A DNA stretch of 64,000 bases from Xanthomonas rydalmerensis (GTDB taxonomy: Bacteria; Pseudomonadota; Gammaproteobacteria; Xanthomonadales; Xanthomonadaceae). A program made the position numbers and the translations under genes. The stretch is from the NCBI RefSeq assembly GCF_033170385.1, contig NZ_CP126170.1, positions 2,380,001 to 2,444,000 of the forward strand, in the 5' to 3' direction. A model generated the notes under the pieces. The model was not told where the DNA came from, made no database searches, and saw only the letters and a list, made by a program, of their open reading frames with translations. Below, in pieces: positions 1-8,472 of the stretch (position 1 is the first letter of the stretch; the number at the start of each line of letters is the position of its first letter).

Positions 1-53
1 TCATGCAGGTCTTCGCGCGCCACATCAAGCACCCGCCGCTGCTAGACGTGTAG
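1..53 (+). CDS. trbD: TrbD, C-terminal fragment
   Basis: Reading from base 3, the window opens inside a frame that encodes about 16 residues (ending HPPLLDV) and stops at 51-53, just ahead of trbE. In P-type trb operons trbD directly precedes trbE, and TrbD-like proteins end in a short basic tail such as this one. The assignment rests on position and the tail only, because the body of the gene lies outside the window. Confidence 0.5.
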   Translation, partial: MQVFARHIKHPPLLDV

Positions 54-61
54 GGGGCGGC

Positions 62-2521
62 ATGCTGAACCTTGCCGAATACCGCAAGCGGCCGGCGATG
101 CTGGCCGACTGGCTGCCATGGGCGGGGCTGGTGGCGCCGGGTGTCGTGTTGAACAAGGATGGCGCATTCCAACGGACCGCTCGGTTTCGCGGACCCGACC
201 TGGACAGTGCGACGCAGGGCGAGTTGATCGCCACGTCAGCGCGCGCGAACAACGCGCTGCGCCGTTTTGGATCTGGCTGGGCGCTGTTCATCGAGGCCGA
301 TCGCCGGCCAGCGGCGGACTATCCCCGCTCCGACTTTCCGGAGCCTTTGTCGTGGCTGGTGGACGAGGAGCGCCGCGCCGCGTTCGAGGAATCGGGCAGC
401 CACTTCGAAAGCAGCTATCACCTGACGCTCGTCTATCTGCCTGCGGAAGAGTCGCGCGCGCGAGCGGCCAGGCTGCTCTACGAGAACCACACCAGCGATG
501 GTGTGGACTGGCGCGAGCGGCTGCAGGCCTTCGTGGCAGAGACCGATCGCGTCTTCGATTTGCTCGATGGGGTGATGCCCGAGATCGCGTGGCTGGACGA
601 TGCGGGCACGCTGGCTTATCTGCATTCCACCGTCTCGACCCGGCGCCATCCGGTGGCGGTGCCGGAGGTGCCGTTCCATCTGGATGCGCTACTCGCCGAT
701 TCCCGGCTGGTCGGCGGCCTGGCGCCGATGCTGGGCGACCGGCACCTGCGCGTGGTGTCCGTGCGCGGCTTCCCGTCGACCACCTGGCCCGGCGTGCTGG
801 ACGACCTCAACCGGCTCGGGTTCGCCTACCGCTGGTCCACGCGCTATCTCTGCATGGACAAGGCCGAGGCCGAGAAGGAGTTGCGACGGCTGCGCCGGCA
901 ATGGTTCAGCAAGCGCAAGAGCGTCGTCGCACTGCTGCGCGAAACGATCTTCCAGGAGCAGACGCCGCTGGTCGATACGGATGCCAGCAACAAGGCGGCG
1001 GACGCCGACGCGGCCATGCAGGAGCTGGGAAGCGATCACGTGTCCTACGGCTACTTCACCGCCACGGTGACGGTAATGGATGCCGATCCGGATGTGGCCG
1101 ACGAGAAGCAGCGCATGGTGGAACGCGCCATCCAGGCGCGGGGCTTCGTCACGATCCCAGAAACGCTCAATGCCGTGGATGCGTGGCTGTCGTCCATCCC
1201 GGGTAATGCCTACGCCAACGTGCGCCAGCCGATCGTGTCCACGTTGAATCTGGCGCACATGATGCCGGTATCGGCGGTCTGGGCGGGACCGGAGCGCAAT
1301 GCCCATCTCGACGCGCCGCCGCTGATTGTCACGCGCACCGATGGCGCCACGCCGTTCCGGCTGGTGACGCACAACGGCGACGTCGGGCACACGCTGGTCG
1401 CCGGCCCGACCGGCATGGGCAAGTCGGTGTTGCTCGCCACCTTGGCGATGCAGTTCCGCCGCTATCGCGGCTCGCGCGTCTTGGCCTTCGACATGGGTCG
1501 CTCGCTGCGCGCCACGGTGCTCGGGCTGGGCGGCGAGCACTACGAACTCGGAGCGGATGCCGCGGACCGTCCGGGCGGCGGCATCGCCTTCCAGCCGCTG
1601 GCACGCATCGACCAGGAGGGCTATCGCGCCTGGGCGGCCGAGTGGGTCGAGGGCCGGCTGCTGCACGAGGGAGCGACTGTAGGCCCTGACGAGAAGGCCG
1701 CGATCTGGTCTGCACTGGGCAGTCTGGCCGGTGCCCCGGTGGAGCAGCGCACGATGACGGGCCTTTCGGTGCTGCTGCAGTCCAACGCGCTGCGCCAGGC
1801 CATCGCGCCCTACGTGCTAGGCGGCGCGCATGGCCACCTGCTGGATGCCGACCGCGACCGTCTGTGCACTGCGGACGTGCAGTGCTTCGAGATGGAGGAG
1901 CTGATGCACAGCCCCGCGGCGGTGCAGGCGGTGCTGCGCTACCTTTTCGCACGCTTCGAAGAGCGCTTCGACGGCGCGCCGACGCTGCTGATCCTGGACG
2001 AGGCATGGCTGTTCCTCGACGAGCCGGCCTTCGCCGCGCGCATCCGCCAGTGGCTCAAGACGCTGCGCAAGAAGAACGTCAGCGTCGTGTTCGCCACGCA
2101 GTCGCTGGCCGACATCCAGGATTCGAGCATCGCGCCCGCGATCATCGAAAGCTGCGCCAGCCGCATCTTCCTGCCCAACCCGCAGGCCACCGAGCCGCAG
2201 ATCCGCGGCATCTACCAGGGCTTCGGCCTCAACGCGCGGCAGATCGAGATCGTCGCCAACGCGACTCCCAAGCGCGACTACTACTACCAGTCGCGCCTGG
2301 GCAACCGGCTGTTCGACCTCGACCTGGGGCCGGTCGCGCTGGCCTTCGCGGGCGCGTCCACGCCCCAGGACCAACGCGACATCGACCGGATCCTCGCCGG
2401 GCACGGCACGCCCGGCTTCGCGGGCGCCTGGCTGCGCCATCGCCGCCTCGATTGGGCGGCCAACCTGCTGCGCGAGTACCCGGGCACCGCACCTGGCACT
2501 GCCCACGCCACCACCCACTGA
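62..2521 (+). CDS. trbE: TrbE, VirB4-family conjugative transfer ATPase
   Basis: 819 residues, the normal length for TrbE. VirB4-family ATPases sit at the cytoplasmic base of the type IV secretion channel and power pilus assembly and DNA transfer. The N-terminal half is the CagE/TrbE/VirB domain. Walker A (GPTGMGKS) lies near residue 450 and Walker B (LLILDEAW) near residue 640, followed by the RecA-like FATQSLADI segment. The ATG is 8 bases after the preceding stop, and trbJ follows after 12 bases, so this is one operon. The protein looks intact. Confidence 0.96.
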   Translation: MLNLAEYRKRPAMLADWLPWAGLVAPGVVLNKDGAFQRTARFRGPDLDSATQGELIATSARANNALRRFGSGWALFIEADRRPAADYPRSDFPEPLSWLVDEERRAAFEESGSHFESSYHLTLVYLPAEESRARAARLLYENHTSDGVDWRERLQAFVAETDRVFDLLDGVMPEIAWLDDAGTLAYLHSTVSTRRHPVAVPEVPFHLDALLADSRLVGGLAPMLGDRHLRVVSVRGFPSTTWPGVLDDLNRLGFAYRWSTRYLCMDKAEAEKELRRLRRQWFSKRKSVVALLRETIFQEQTPLVDTDASNKAADADAAMQELGSDHVSYGYFTATVTVMDADPDVADEKQRMVERAIQARGFVTIPETLNAVDAWLSSIPGNAYANVRQPIVSTLNLAHMMPVSAVWAGPERNAHLDAPPLIVTRTDGATPFRLVTHNGDVGHTLVAGPTGMGKSVLLATLAMQFRRYRGSRVLAFDMGRSLRATVLGLGGEHYELGADAADRPGGGIAFQPLARIDQEGYRAWAAEWVEGRLLHEGATVGPDEKAAIWSALGSLAGAPVEQRTMTGLSVLLQSNALRQAIAPYVLGGAHGHLLDADRDRLCTADVQCFEMEELMHSPAAVQAVLRYLFARFEERFDGAPTLLILDEAWLFLDEPAFAARIRQWLKTLRKKNVSVVFATQSLADIQDSSIAPAIIESCASRIFLPNPQATEPQIRGIYQGFGLNARQIEIVANATPKRDYYYQSRLGNRLFDLDLGPVALAFAGASTPQDQRDIDRILAGHGTPGFAGAWLRHRRLDWAANLLREYPGTAPGTAHATTH

Positions 2522-2533
2522 TAGGAGACATCC

Positions 2534-3289
2534 ATGAAGAGCTACACGCCCAAGATCGCGGCCCTGACGGCCGCCTGCATTTTCGCCCTCGGCGTTGCTC
2601 AGCCCGCGCACGCCTTGTTCGGCGCCGGCGACATCGTGCTGGACCCGACCAATCTGGTACAGAACACGCTCACCGCGGTCCGCACGCTGGAGCAGATCAA
2701 CAACCAGATCCGGCAACTGCAGAACGAGGCCCAGATGCTGATGAACCAGGCGCGCAATCTCGCGAAGCTGGACTTCAACGTCGTCAACCGCCTGCGCTCC
2801 ACGCTCGCCACCACCGAGCGCCTGATCGCCGAGGCCCAGGGCCTGGCCTACGACGTGCAGAACATGGACCGCGAGTTCGCGCGGCTGTACCCGCAGCAAT
2901 ACGCCGCCACGGTGAGCGGCGACCAGATGTACCGCGATGCACGCGAGCACTGGAAGAACACCCTGGACGGCCTGCACACCGCCATGCGCATGCAGGCGCA
3001 GGTCTCGCAGAACCTGCGGGAGGACGAAAGCACCCTGGCCGACCTGGTCAGCCAGAGCCAGTCGGCCACGGGCGCGCTGCAGGCCATGCAGGCGACCAAC
3101 CAGCTGCTGGCCCTGCAGGCGAAGCAGTCCATCCAGGCGCAGCAACTGCAGATCACGCAGGACCGCGCGGCATCGCTGGAGCTGGCGCGGCAGTCCGCCG
3201 CGGCGGAGCGCGGGCGCGAGATCACGCGCCGCTTCCTCGGCAGCGGTACGGCGTACACCCCGCAGCCGGTGGACTTCTACAGCCGCTGA
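2534..3289 (+). CDS. trbJ: TrbJ, P-type conjugative transfer periplasmic protein
   Basis: 251 residues with a clear Sec signal peptide (hydrophobic core AALTAACIFALGVA, cleavage near AHA-LF). The mature part is almost wholly helical and Gln-rich, with the LEQINNQIRQLQNEAQML segment typical of TrbJ/VirB5-like proteins. TrbJ is a periplasmic mating-pair-formation component thought to act at the pilus. A good Shine-Dalgarno (AGGAGA) precedes the ATG. Its place between trbE and trbL is the conserved order. Confidence 0.92.
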   Translation: MKSYTPKIAALTAACIFALGVAQPAHALFGAGDIVLDPTNLVQNTLTAVRTLEQINNQIRQLQNEAQMLMNQARNLAKLDFNVVNRLRSTLATTERLIAEAQGLAYDVQNMDREFARLYPQQYAATVSGDQMYRDAREHWKNTLDGLHTAMRMQAQVSQNLREDESTLADLVSQSQSATGALQAMQATNQLLALQAKQSIQAQQLQITQDRAASLELARQSAAAERGREITRRFLGSGTAYTPQPVDFYSR

Positions 3290-3303
3290 TGGGAGGCCGC
3301 GCA

Positions 3304-3609
3304 ATGTCACGCATACCTGTGCTCTCCGCGCTGTGCCTGCTCGGCGCTGCGCTCTCGGGCTGCGGCATGCCGCAACTACCTTCGGTGGACGCGCTGGCCA
3401 GCGACCCCGAATTGCTCGACACCTTGCGGACGCGCTGCATGCACGGCTCGCCGGGGCGCCCGAACGACGAGTTGTGCGAGCGTGTAGCGCGCGCCGACCT
3501 CCAGCGGCTGCTGTCCGGCCGCAGTGATGCGGGCGAGTACCGCACGCTGGCGGAGATCCCGCCGTTGCCTGCCACTTTTGAACCACCGACGTGGCCGTGC
3601 CATGAATGA
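3304..3609 (+). CDS. Entry-exclusion lipoprotein in the trbK position (EexN-like)
   Basis: 101 residues. The N-terminus is a lipoprotein signal ending in a lipobox (ALSGC), so the mature protein should be lipidated at about Cys20. The mature part carries SVDALASDPELLDTLRTRC and a later DELCERVARAD segment, a pattern like EexN-family lipoproteins (a conserved aspartate/leucine stretch and two Cys). In IncP plasmids the slot between trbJ and trbL encodes the TrbK entry-exclusion lipoprotein, which stops redundant uptake of the same element. The 3' end overlaps trbL by 8 bases. Confidence 0.75.
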   Translation: MSRIPVLSALCLLGAALSGCGMPQLPSVDALASDPELLDTLRTRCMHGSPGRPNDELCERVARADLQRLLSGRSDAGEYRTLAEIPPLPATFEPPTWPCHE

Positions 3610-4996
3610 CGTCACGATCATCGACCGCTTCCTCGACACCTTCTCGCGCTACATCGATTCGGGCTTCGGCCTGCTGCAGGGCGAGGTGGCGTATCTCACT
3701 GCCACGCTGGTCGCGATCGACATGACGCTCGCCGGCCTGTACTGGGCGCTGGGGCATGCCTCCGGCCAGGGCGAGGACGTGATGGCCAGGCTGATCCGCA
3801 AGGTGCTCTATGTGGGGGCGTTCGCCTACATGCTGGGCAACTTCAACCAGCTGGCGGGGATCGTGTTCCGCTCTTTCGCCGGCCTGGGCCTTACGGCCAG
3901 CGGGACGGACATGGGCATGGAGAACTTCCTGCAGCCGGGCAGGCTGGCGAAGGTCGGCATCGATGCGGCGGCGCCCATCCTGGAGCAGGTCAGCGAGATG
4001 GCCGGATTCCCGGATGTCTTCATCAACATCACGCCCGTGGTCGTGATGTTCCTGGCCTGGCTCACCGTCATCCTGTGCTTCTTCGTGCTGGCGGTGCAGC
4101 TGTTCGTCACGCTGGTGGAGTTCAAGCTTACGACGCTCGCCGGTTTCGTGCTGGTGCCGTTCGCGCTGTGGAACAAGACCGCGTTCCTCGCCGAAAAAGT
4201 CCTTGGCAACGTCGTGTCTTCCGGCGTCAAGGTACTGGTGCTGGCGGTGATCGTGGGCATCGGCACGGGTCTGTTCGCCGAGTTCCAGGTGCATCCCGAC
4301 GAGCCCTCGATCGACCACGCGCTGGTCATCATGCTCGCCTCGCTCACGCTGCTGGCACTGGGCATCTTCGGCCCGGGCATCGCTACCGGGCTGGTGTCCG
4401 GCGCGCCGCAGCTGGGAGCGGGTGCGATGGCCGGTGCGGCGGTGGGCGCGGCCGGGACCGCCGTCGCTATCGGCGCTGCAGCGACCGGCGTGGGCAGTGC
4501 CGTTGCGGCCGGAGCGCGCATGGCGCCGGTCGCGGCCCGCGCACTCGATCGCGGGGCGAGCGCAGCGGCCTCCGCGGCCGGCCGCGCGTCTTCCGCCTTC
4601 CGTGCTGGCTCCGCAGCAGCTGGCGGTGGTCCGGAGGGCGTAGCCGCCGGCCTCGGGCAAGTGGCGAGGGCGGGCATGCGCGCGGCAGGCAACAAAGCCG
4701 CGGCTGGATTCCGGGCCTTCGAGCAACGGATGGCCGCGGCCTTCGACGCCGGCGCCAGCGGTGGCGCCGCTGGCACGGGCAAGCCGGCCGGTGAAGCGGC
4801 CGGTGGCGATTCGCGCGCAGAGCCTGCCGCTGGCGCCGCAGCGCGCGGCGCCGATTCGGCGCAGCCCGCATGGGCGAAGCGGCTGCATCGCCGCCAGCGA
4901 CTTGGCCATGCGGCAGGCACGGCCGCCAACGCCCTGCGCGGTGGGGACGGCGGCGGCTCCTCGCAGGGTCCGAGCCTGCGCGACCCCGACGAATGA
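3602..4996 (+). CDS. trbL: TrbL, P-type conjugative transfer inner-membrane protein
   Basis: 464 residues. The N-terminal 270 or so residues hold about six hydrophobic segments (for example VVVMFLAWLTVILCFFVLAV), as in TrbL/VirB6, the polytopic core of the secretion channel. The C-terminal third is a low-complexity Ala/Gly-rich tail with basic patches, also usual for TrbL and probably cytoplasmic. The ATG lies inside the end of the lipoprotein gene, so translation is likely coupled. trbF follows 26 bases after the stop. Confidence 0.93.
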   Translation: MNDVTIIDRFLDTFSRYIDSGFGLLQGEVAYLTATLVAIDMTLAGLYWALGHASGQGEDVMARLIRKVLYVGAFAYMLGNFNQLAGIVFRSFAGLGLTASGTDMGMENFLQPGRLAKVGIDAAAPILEQVSEMAGFPDVFINITPVVVMFLAWLTVILCFFVLAVQLFVTLVEFKLTTLAGFVLVPFALWNKTAFLAEKVLGNVVSSGVKVLVLAVIVGIGTGLFAEFQVHPDEPSIDHALVIMLASLTLLALGIFGPGIATGLVSGAPQLGAGAMAGAAVGAAGTAVAIGAAATGVGSAVAAGARMAPVAARALDRGASAAASAAGRASSAFRAGSAAAGGGPEGVAAGLGQVARAGMRAAGNKAAAGFRAFEQRMAAAFDAGASGGAAGTGKPAGEAAGGDSRAEPAAGAAARGADSAQPAWAKRLHRRQRLGHAAGTAANALRGGDGGGSSQGPSLRDPDE

Positions 4997-5022
4997 CACA
5001 CCTGACCATCAAGGAGAACCCC

Positions 5023-5727
5023 ATGCGATTCAAACGACCGCGGGTGCGCTATGGCGACACACCGCAGCCCGCCACTCCCTATCAGGCCGCGGCCCAGGCG
5101 TGGGACGAGCGCATCGGCTCGGCCCGCGTGCAGGCGAAGAACTGGCGGCTGATGGCCTTTGGCTGCCTATCGCTGGCCCTGCTGATGGCCGGTGGCCTGG
5201 TCTGGCGTTCCGCGCAATCGATCGTCACCCCCTACGTGGTGGAGGTGGACCGTTCCGGGCAGGTGCGCGCGGTCGGCGAGGCAGCCTCCACCTACCGCCC
5301 GGACGATGCGCAGATCGCCTACCACCTCGCGCAGTTCATCACCCGCGTGCGCTCGCTGTCCGTCGATCCGGTCGTCGTGCGCCAGAACTGGCTCGACGCC
5401 TACGGCTACACCACGGACAAGGGCGCCGGCTTGCTCAACGACTTCGCGCGCTCCAACGATCCGTTCGCGCGTGTGGGCAAGGAGTCGGTGACCGTGCAGA
5501 TCACCAGCGTGGTCCGCGCCAGCGATTCGTCCTTCAACGTGCGCTGGATCGAACAGCGCTTCGCGAACGGCGCGCTGGCCGGCACCGAACGCTGGACCGC
5601 GGTCGTCTCCATCGTCCTGCAACCCCCGCGCACCGAGCAGCGGCTGCGTAAGAACCCGCTGGGCATCTACGTCAACGGCCTCTCGTGGAGCCGTGAACTC
5701 GATGCACCTGAAGGAGCCAAGCCATGA
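5023..5727 (+). CDS. trbF: TrbF, VirB8-like conjugative transfer protein
   Basis: 234 residues from the ATG that has AAGGAG six bases upstream. A start 30 bases earlier overlaps the trbL stop as ATGA but has no comparable ribosome site. One membrane segment (LMAFGCLSLALLMAGGLVW, about residues 40-60) is followed by a periplasmic NTF2-like VirB8 domain containing TPYVVEVDRSG and NPLGIYVNGLSWSREL, both TrbF hallmarks. It is a bitopic scaffold linking inner-membrane and outer-membrane parts of the channel. The stop overlaps the trbG start by 4 bases. Confidence 0.94.
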   Translation: MRFKRPRVRYGDTPQPATPYQAAAQAWDERIGSARVQAKNWRLMAFGCLSLALLMAGGLVWRSAQSIVTPYVVEVDRSGQVRAVGEAASTYRPDDAQIAYHLAQFITRVRSLSVDPVVVRQNWLDAYGYTTDKGAGLLNDFARSNDPFARVGKESVTVQITSVVRASDSSFNVRWIEQRFANGALAGTERWTAVVSIVLQPPRTEQRLRKNPLGIYVNGLSWSRELDAPEGAKP

Positions 5728-6752
5728 GTTCATTTTTCCGTGTTTCCGCTTCCATGTTGGCCGCAGTGATCGCTTCGGCGGTCGCGTTGGGCGGCTGTGC
5801 ATCGCAGGGTCGGCCCGCGCCGCGCATCCCGCTCGACGAGCCGGTGAAGGCACAGCCGCTGCTCGAGCCGCCCAAGCCGGTCGAAGTGGTGGAGGTGCCC
5901 AAAGTGCTGCCCATGCCGGCGCAGATGAAGCCACTGCCGGCCGCCGTGGAACCCAAGCCCGCGCCGGAGCCGGCGGACGAGTCGGTGCGGGTCTCCCGCG
6001 CCAACGCAGAGGCGCGCGTCGCGCCAACGCGCGACGGCTACGTCAACGCGATCCAGGTGTGGCCGTACACCGATGGTGCCCTGTACCAGGTGTACACGGC
6101 CGCGGGGCGCGTCACCGACATCGCGCTGCAGGCCGGTGAGGAACTGGTCACAGTGGCCGCGGGCGACACGGTGCGCTGGATCGTGGGGGACACCACCAGC
6201 GGCAGTGGCGCCGATCAGCGGGTGAGCATTTTGGTCAAGCCGATCCGCGCGGGCCTGCACACCAATCTCGTCATCAAGACCAGCCGCCGCACCTACCTGC
6301 TGGAGCTGACCTCTACCGAACAGGCATGGATGGCGTCCGTTTCCTGGGACTATCCGAAGGACCGCATGCTGGCGCTGCAGCGCCAGGTCCAGGCTGCGCA
6401 GGCGGCTGCGCCGGTCGATGCCGGCCTCTCGCTGGAACAGATCCGGTTCCGCTACGCGATCACTGGTGGCAATCCGCCATGGAAGCCGTTGCGTGCATTC
6501 GACGACGGCCAGAAGGTGTACATCCAGTTCCCACCCGGCATCGCGCAGGGCGAGTTGCCGCCGCTGTTCGTCATCGGCCCTGAAGGTGACGCGCAACTGG
6601 TGAACTACCGCTTCCGGTCGCCGTACTACGTCGTCGATCGCCTGTTCGGCGCGGCCGAACTGCGCCTGGGCGGTGGCAAGAGTGCTGACGGCAAAGCGGG
6701 CGAGGGCGAGGTGGTGCGCATCGAACGCACGGACGGATCGCGGAGGGACTGA
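5724..6752 (+). CDS. trbG: TrbG, VirB9-like conjugative transfer protein
   Basis: 342 residues. The signal peptide ends in a lipobox-like LGGC, so the protein may be lipidated. A Pro-rich linker (about residues 30-95) precedes the VirB9/CagX domain, with VWPYTDGALYQVYTAAGRVTD early and YRFRSPYYVVDRLF near the end. VirB9-type proteins form the outer-membrane core complex together with VirB10/TrbI. The ATGA overlap with trbF and the one-base gap to trbI indicate coupled translation. Confidence 0.94.
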   Translation: MSSFFRVSASMLAAVIASAVALGGCASQGRPAPRIPLDEPVKAQPLLEPPKPVEVVEVPKVLPMPAQMKPLPAAVEPKPAPEPADESVRVSRANAEARVAPTRDGYVNAIQVWPYTDGALYQVYTAAGRVTDIALQAGEELVTVAAGDTVRWIVGDTTSGSGADQRVSILVKPIRAGLHTNLVIKTSRRTYLLELTSTEQAWMASVSWDYPKDRMLALQRQVQAAQAAAPVDAGLSLEQIRFRYAITGGNPPWKPLRAFDDGQKVYIQFPPGIAQGELPPLFVIGPEGDAQLVNYRFRSPYYVVDRLFGAAELRLGGGKSADGKAGEGEVVRIERTDGSRRD

Positions 6753-6753
6753 C

Positions 6754-8076
6754 ATGGTTCAGGACGACCTGCCCAACAGCGGCGCCGCGCAGCGGCCTGC
6801 CAAAGTGGCGCCGGAGACCGTCGCGCTGCGCGCTCAGCCGCGCGCCGTGACCCGGCTCAACCGCCGCACGCTCGCGGTCCTGATCGGCGGCCTCTCCGCC
6901 GCCGTGCTCGGGGCGCTGATGTGGTCGCTGCAGCCGCAGCGGCGCGCAGCCACCGAACAGCCCGAGCTCTACAACGTTGATCGCATCGCCAAATCCGAAG
7001 GGCTGGACGCGCTCCCGAAGGACTACTCGCAACTGCCACCGGCTGCTCCCAAGGTGCCTGAGTTGGGGCCGCCGCTGCCCGGCGACCTGGGGCCGGCCAT
7101 CCTCAAATCGCAGCAGCAACCCGCGGTGGCGACCTACTCGCCGCCCGGGCAGGACGCCGCTGCGGCTGAGCGCGATGCCCTGCGCAAGGAGGCCGAAGCT
7201 GCCGCGGGATCGTCGGTGTTCTTCCGCACCGGCAACAACCGTCCGGGGACGGCCGCGGCCCCCGCGGCGCCATCAGCCGTAAGTGCTTCGGCGCCACCCG
7301 CATCCGCGCTCGCGGCCTTCGACCCGCTCGCCGCAGGGCCGGCTTCGATAGCGCCGCAGGCCAACGATCCAGCCACCGTGCAGAACCGGCAAGACCAGAA
7401 AGAGGCTTTCCTGAAATCCGGAACGCCGGATACCCGCAATTCCGGAAAACTGCAGATGCCTGCGTCGCCGTACCAGGTCATGGCCGGATCGGTGATCCCC
7501 GCGGCCCTGGTCACTGGCATCCGCTCGGACCTGCCGGGCGACGTCATCGGCACCGTGACCGAACCCGTGTACGACACCGCCACGGGCCGGCACCTGCTCA
7601 TCCCGCAGGGCTCGCGCATCTTCGGCCGCTACAACAGCCAGGTCAGTTTCGGGCAGAGCCGCCTGCAGGTGGTCTGGCATCGGATCATCCTGCCCGACAC
7701 GTCCTCGCTCACGCTCGACAACCTCGTGGGCACGGATCCGGCCGGCTACGCGGGCCTGGAGGATGGTGTGGACCGGCATTGGGACCGTCTGCTGGCCGGC
7801 GCGGCGCTCACCACGCTCTTGGGCGTGGGAGCCGAACTGGCCGCGCCGGAGAGCCGCCAGGACGGCAACCGCATCGTCATCGCCGGCCGGGACGGACTGC
7901 AGGACTCCGTGAACCAGGTGGGGCAGGAGCTGACGCGCCGGAACCTCAACGTTCAGTCCGCCTTGACAGCCCGCCCCGGACTGCCGGTGCGCATCGTCGT
8001 CAACCGGGACCTGGTGCTGCGGCCGTACCAGCCAATCTTTTTCGCCAATGGCAAACCACAGGGAGCATCGCAATGA
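6754..8076 (+). CDS. trbI: TrbI, VirB10-like conjugative transfer protein
   Basis: 440 residues. One N-terminal membrane helix (LAVLIGGLSAAVLGALMW, about residues 35-55) is followed by a long Pro/Ala-rich periplasmic linker and then the conserved VirB10/TrbI beta-barrel domain from about residue 240 (SPYQVMAGSVIPAALVTGI, LIPQGSRIFGRYNSQV). TrbI spans both membranes and opens the outer-membrane pore. The stop overlaps the next start by 4 bases. Confidence 0.95.
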   Translation: MVQDDLPNSGAAQRPAKVAPETVALRAQPRAVTRLNRRTLAVLIGGLSAAVLGALMWSLQPQRRAATEQPELYNVDRIAKSEGLDALPKDYSQLPPAAPKVPELGPPLPGDLGPAILKSQQQPAVATYSPPGQDAAAAERDALRKEAEAAAGSSVFFRTGNNRPGTAAAPAAPSAVSASAPPASALAAFDPLAAGPASIAPQANDPATVQNRQDQKEAFLKSGTPDTRNSGKLQMPASPYQVMAGSVIPAALVTGIRSDLPGDVIGTVTEPVYDTATGRHLLIPQGSRIFGRYNSQVSFGQSRLQVVWHRIILPDTSSLTLDNLVGTDPAGYAGLEDGVDRHWDRLLAGAALTTLLGVGAELAAPESRQDGNRIVIAGRDGLQDSVNQVGQELTRRNLNVQSALTARPGLPVRIVVNRDLVLRPYQPIFFANGKPQGASQ

Positions 8077-8372
8077 CCCAGGGCAACGACAGCACTCCGG
8101 CCAACGACAGCGGTAAGAGCGAAGGGCGCGGCAATGGCAGCAGCGCCGCGCGTGCGCTGCAGAGCCGCCGCAAGCTGCGGCTGGGACCGCTGCCGAGGAC
8201 CGACAGCACCAAGATGACCTTCGCTTGCCCAGCGAGGCTCAAGGCCGACCTTGACCGCTATGCCGCGCTGCATGGGCAGACCTATGGGGAGACCGTCGAT
8301 GCGGCTGCGCTGATCCCCTACATGCTGGAAGCGTTCATGGCGGGGGATCGGGGGTTTCGGAAAGAGCCATGA
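8073..8372 (+). CDS. DUF2274 family protein at the end of the trb operon
   Basis: 99 residues. A disordered, Ser/Gly/Asn-rich N-terminus (about 40 residues) precedes a small folded part, KMTFACPARLKADLDRYAALHGQTYGETVDAAALIPYMLEAF. This part resembles a ribbon-helix-helix-like DNA-binding protein and matches what I know of DUF2274, which commonly closes trb operons of Tn4371-type elements. The start overlaps the trbI stop (ATGA). Function unproven; a small accessory or regulatory role in transfer is an inference. Confidence 0.72.
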   Translation: MTQGNDSTPANDSGKSEGRGNGSSAARALQSRRKLRLGPLPRTDSTKMTFACPARLKADLDRYAALHGQTYGETVDAAALIPYMLEAFMAGDRGFRKEP

Positions 8373-8404
8373 GCCGGTCAGCCGGTCACGACAGCGACTG
8401 AAAA

Positions 8405-8431
8405 GAAAGCCGCCCGAGATGGGCGGCTTTC
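8405..8431. terminator. Intrinsic terminator between the trb operon and the protease gene
   Basis: Perfect 11-bp inverted repeat GAAAGCCGCCC-gagat-GGGCGGCTTTC. It lies 32 bases after the DUF2274 stop and 41 bases beyond the stop of the convergent protease gene. The AT pairs at the base of the stem give a short T run on either strand, so it can serve both genes. Confidence 0.8.
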
Positions 8432-8472
8432 TCGTTCCAAGTTCTACGCCGGGAGGCCGCAAAACAGAAGGG

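Noticed and set aside
1817..4999. 1060-codon open frame on the minus strand across trbE-trbL
   Set aside because: Antisense to four clear trb genes; low-complexity Arg/Ala/His-rich product typical of high-GC shadow frames.
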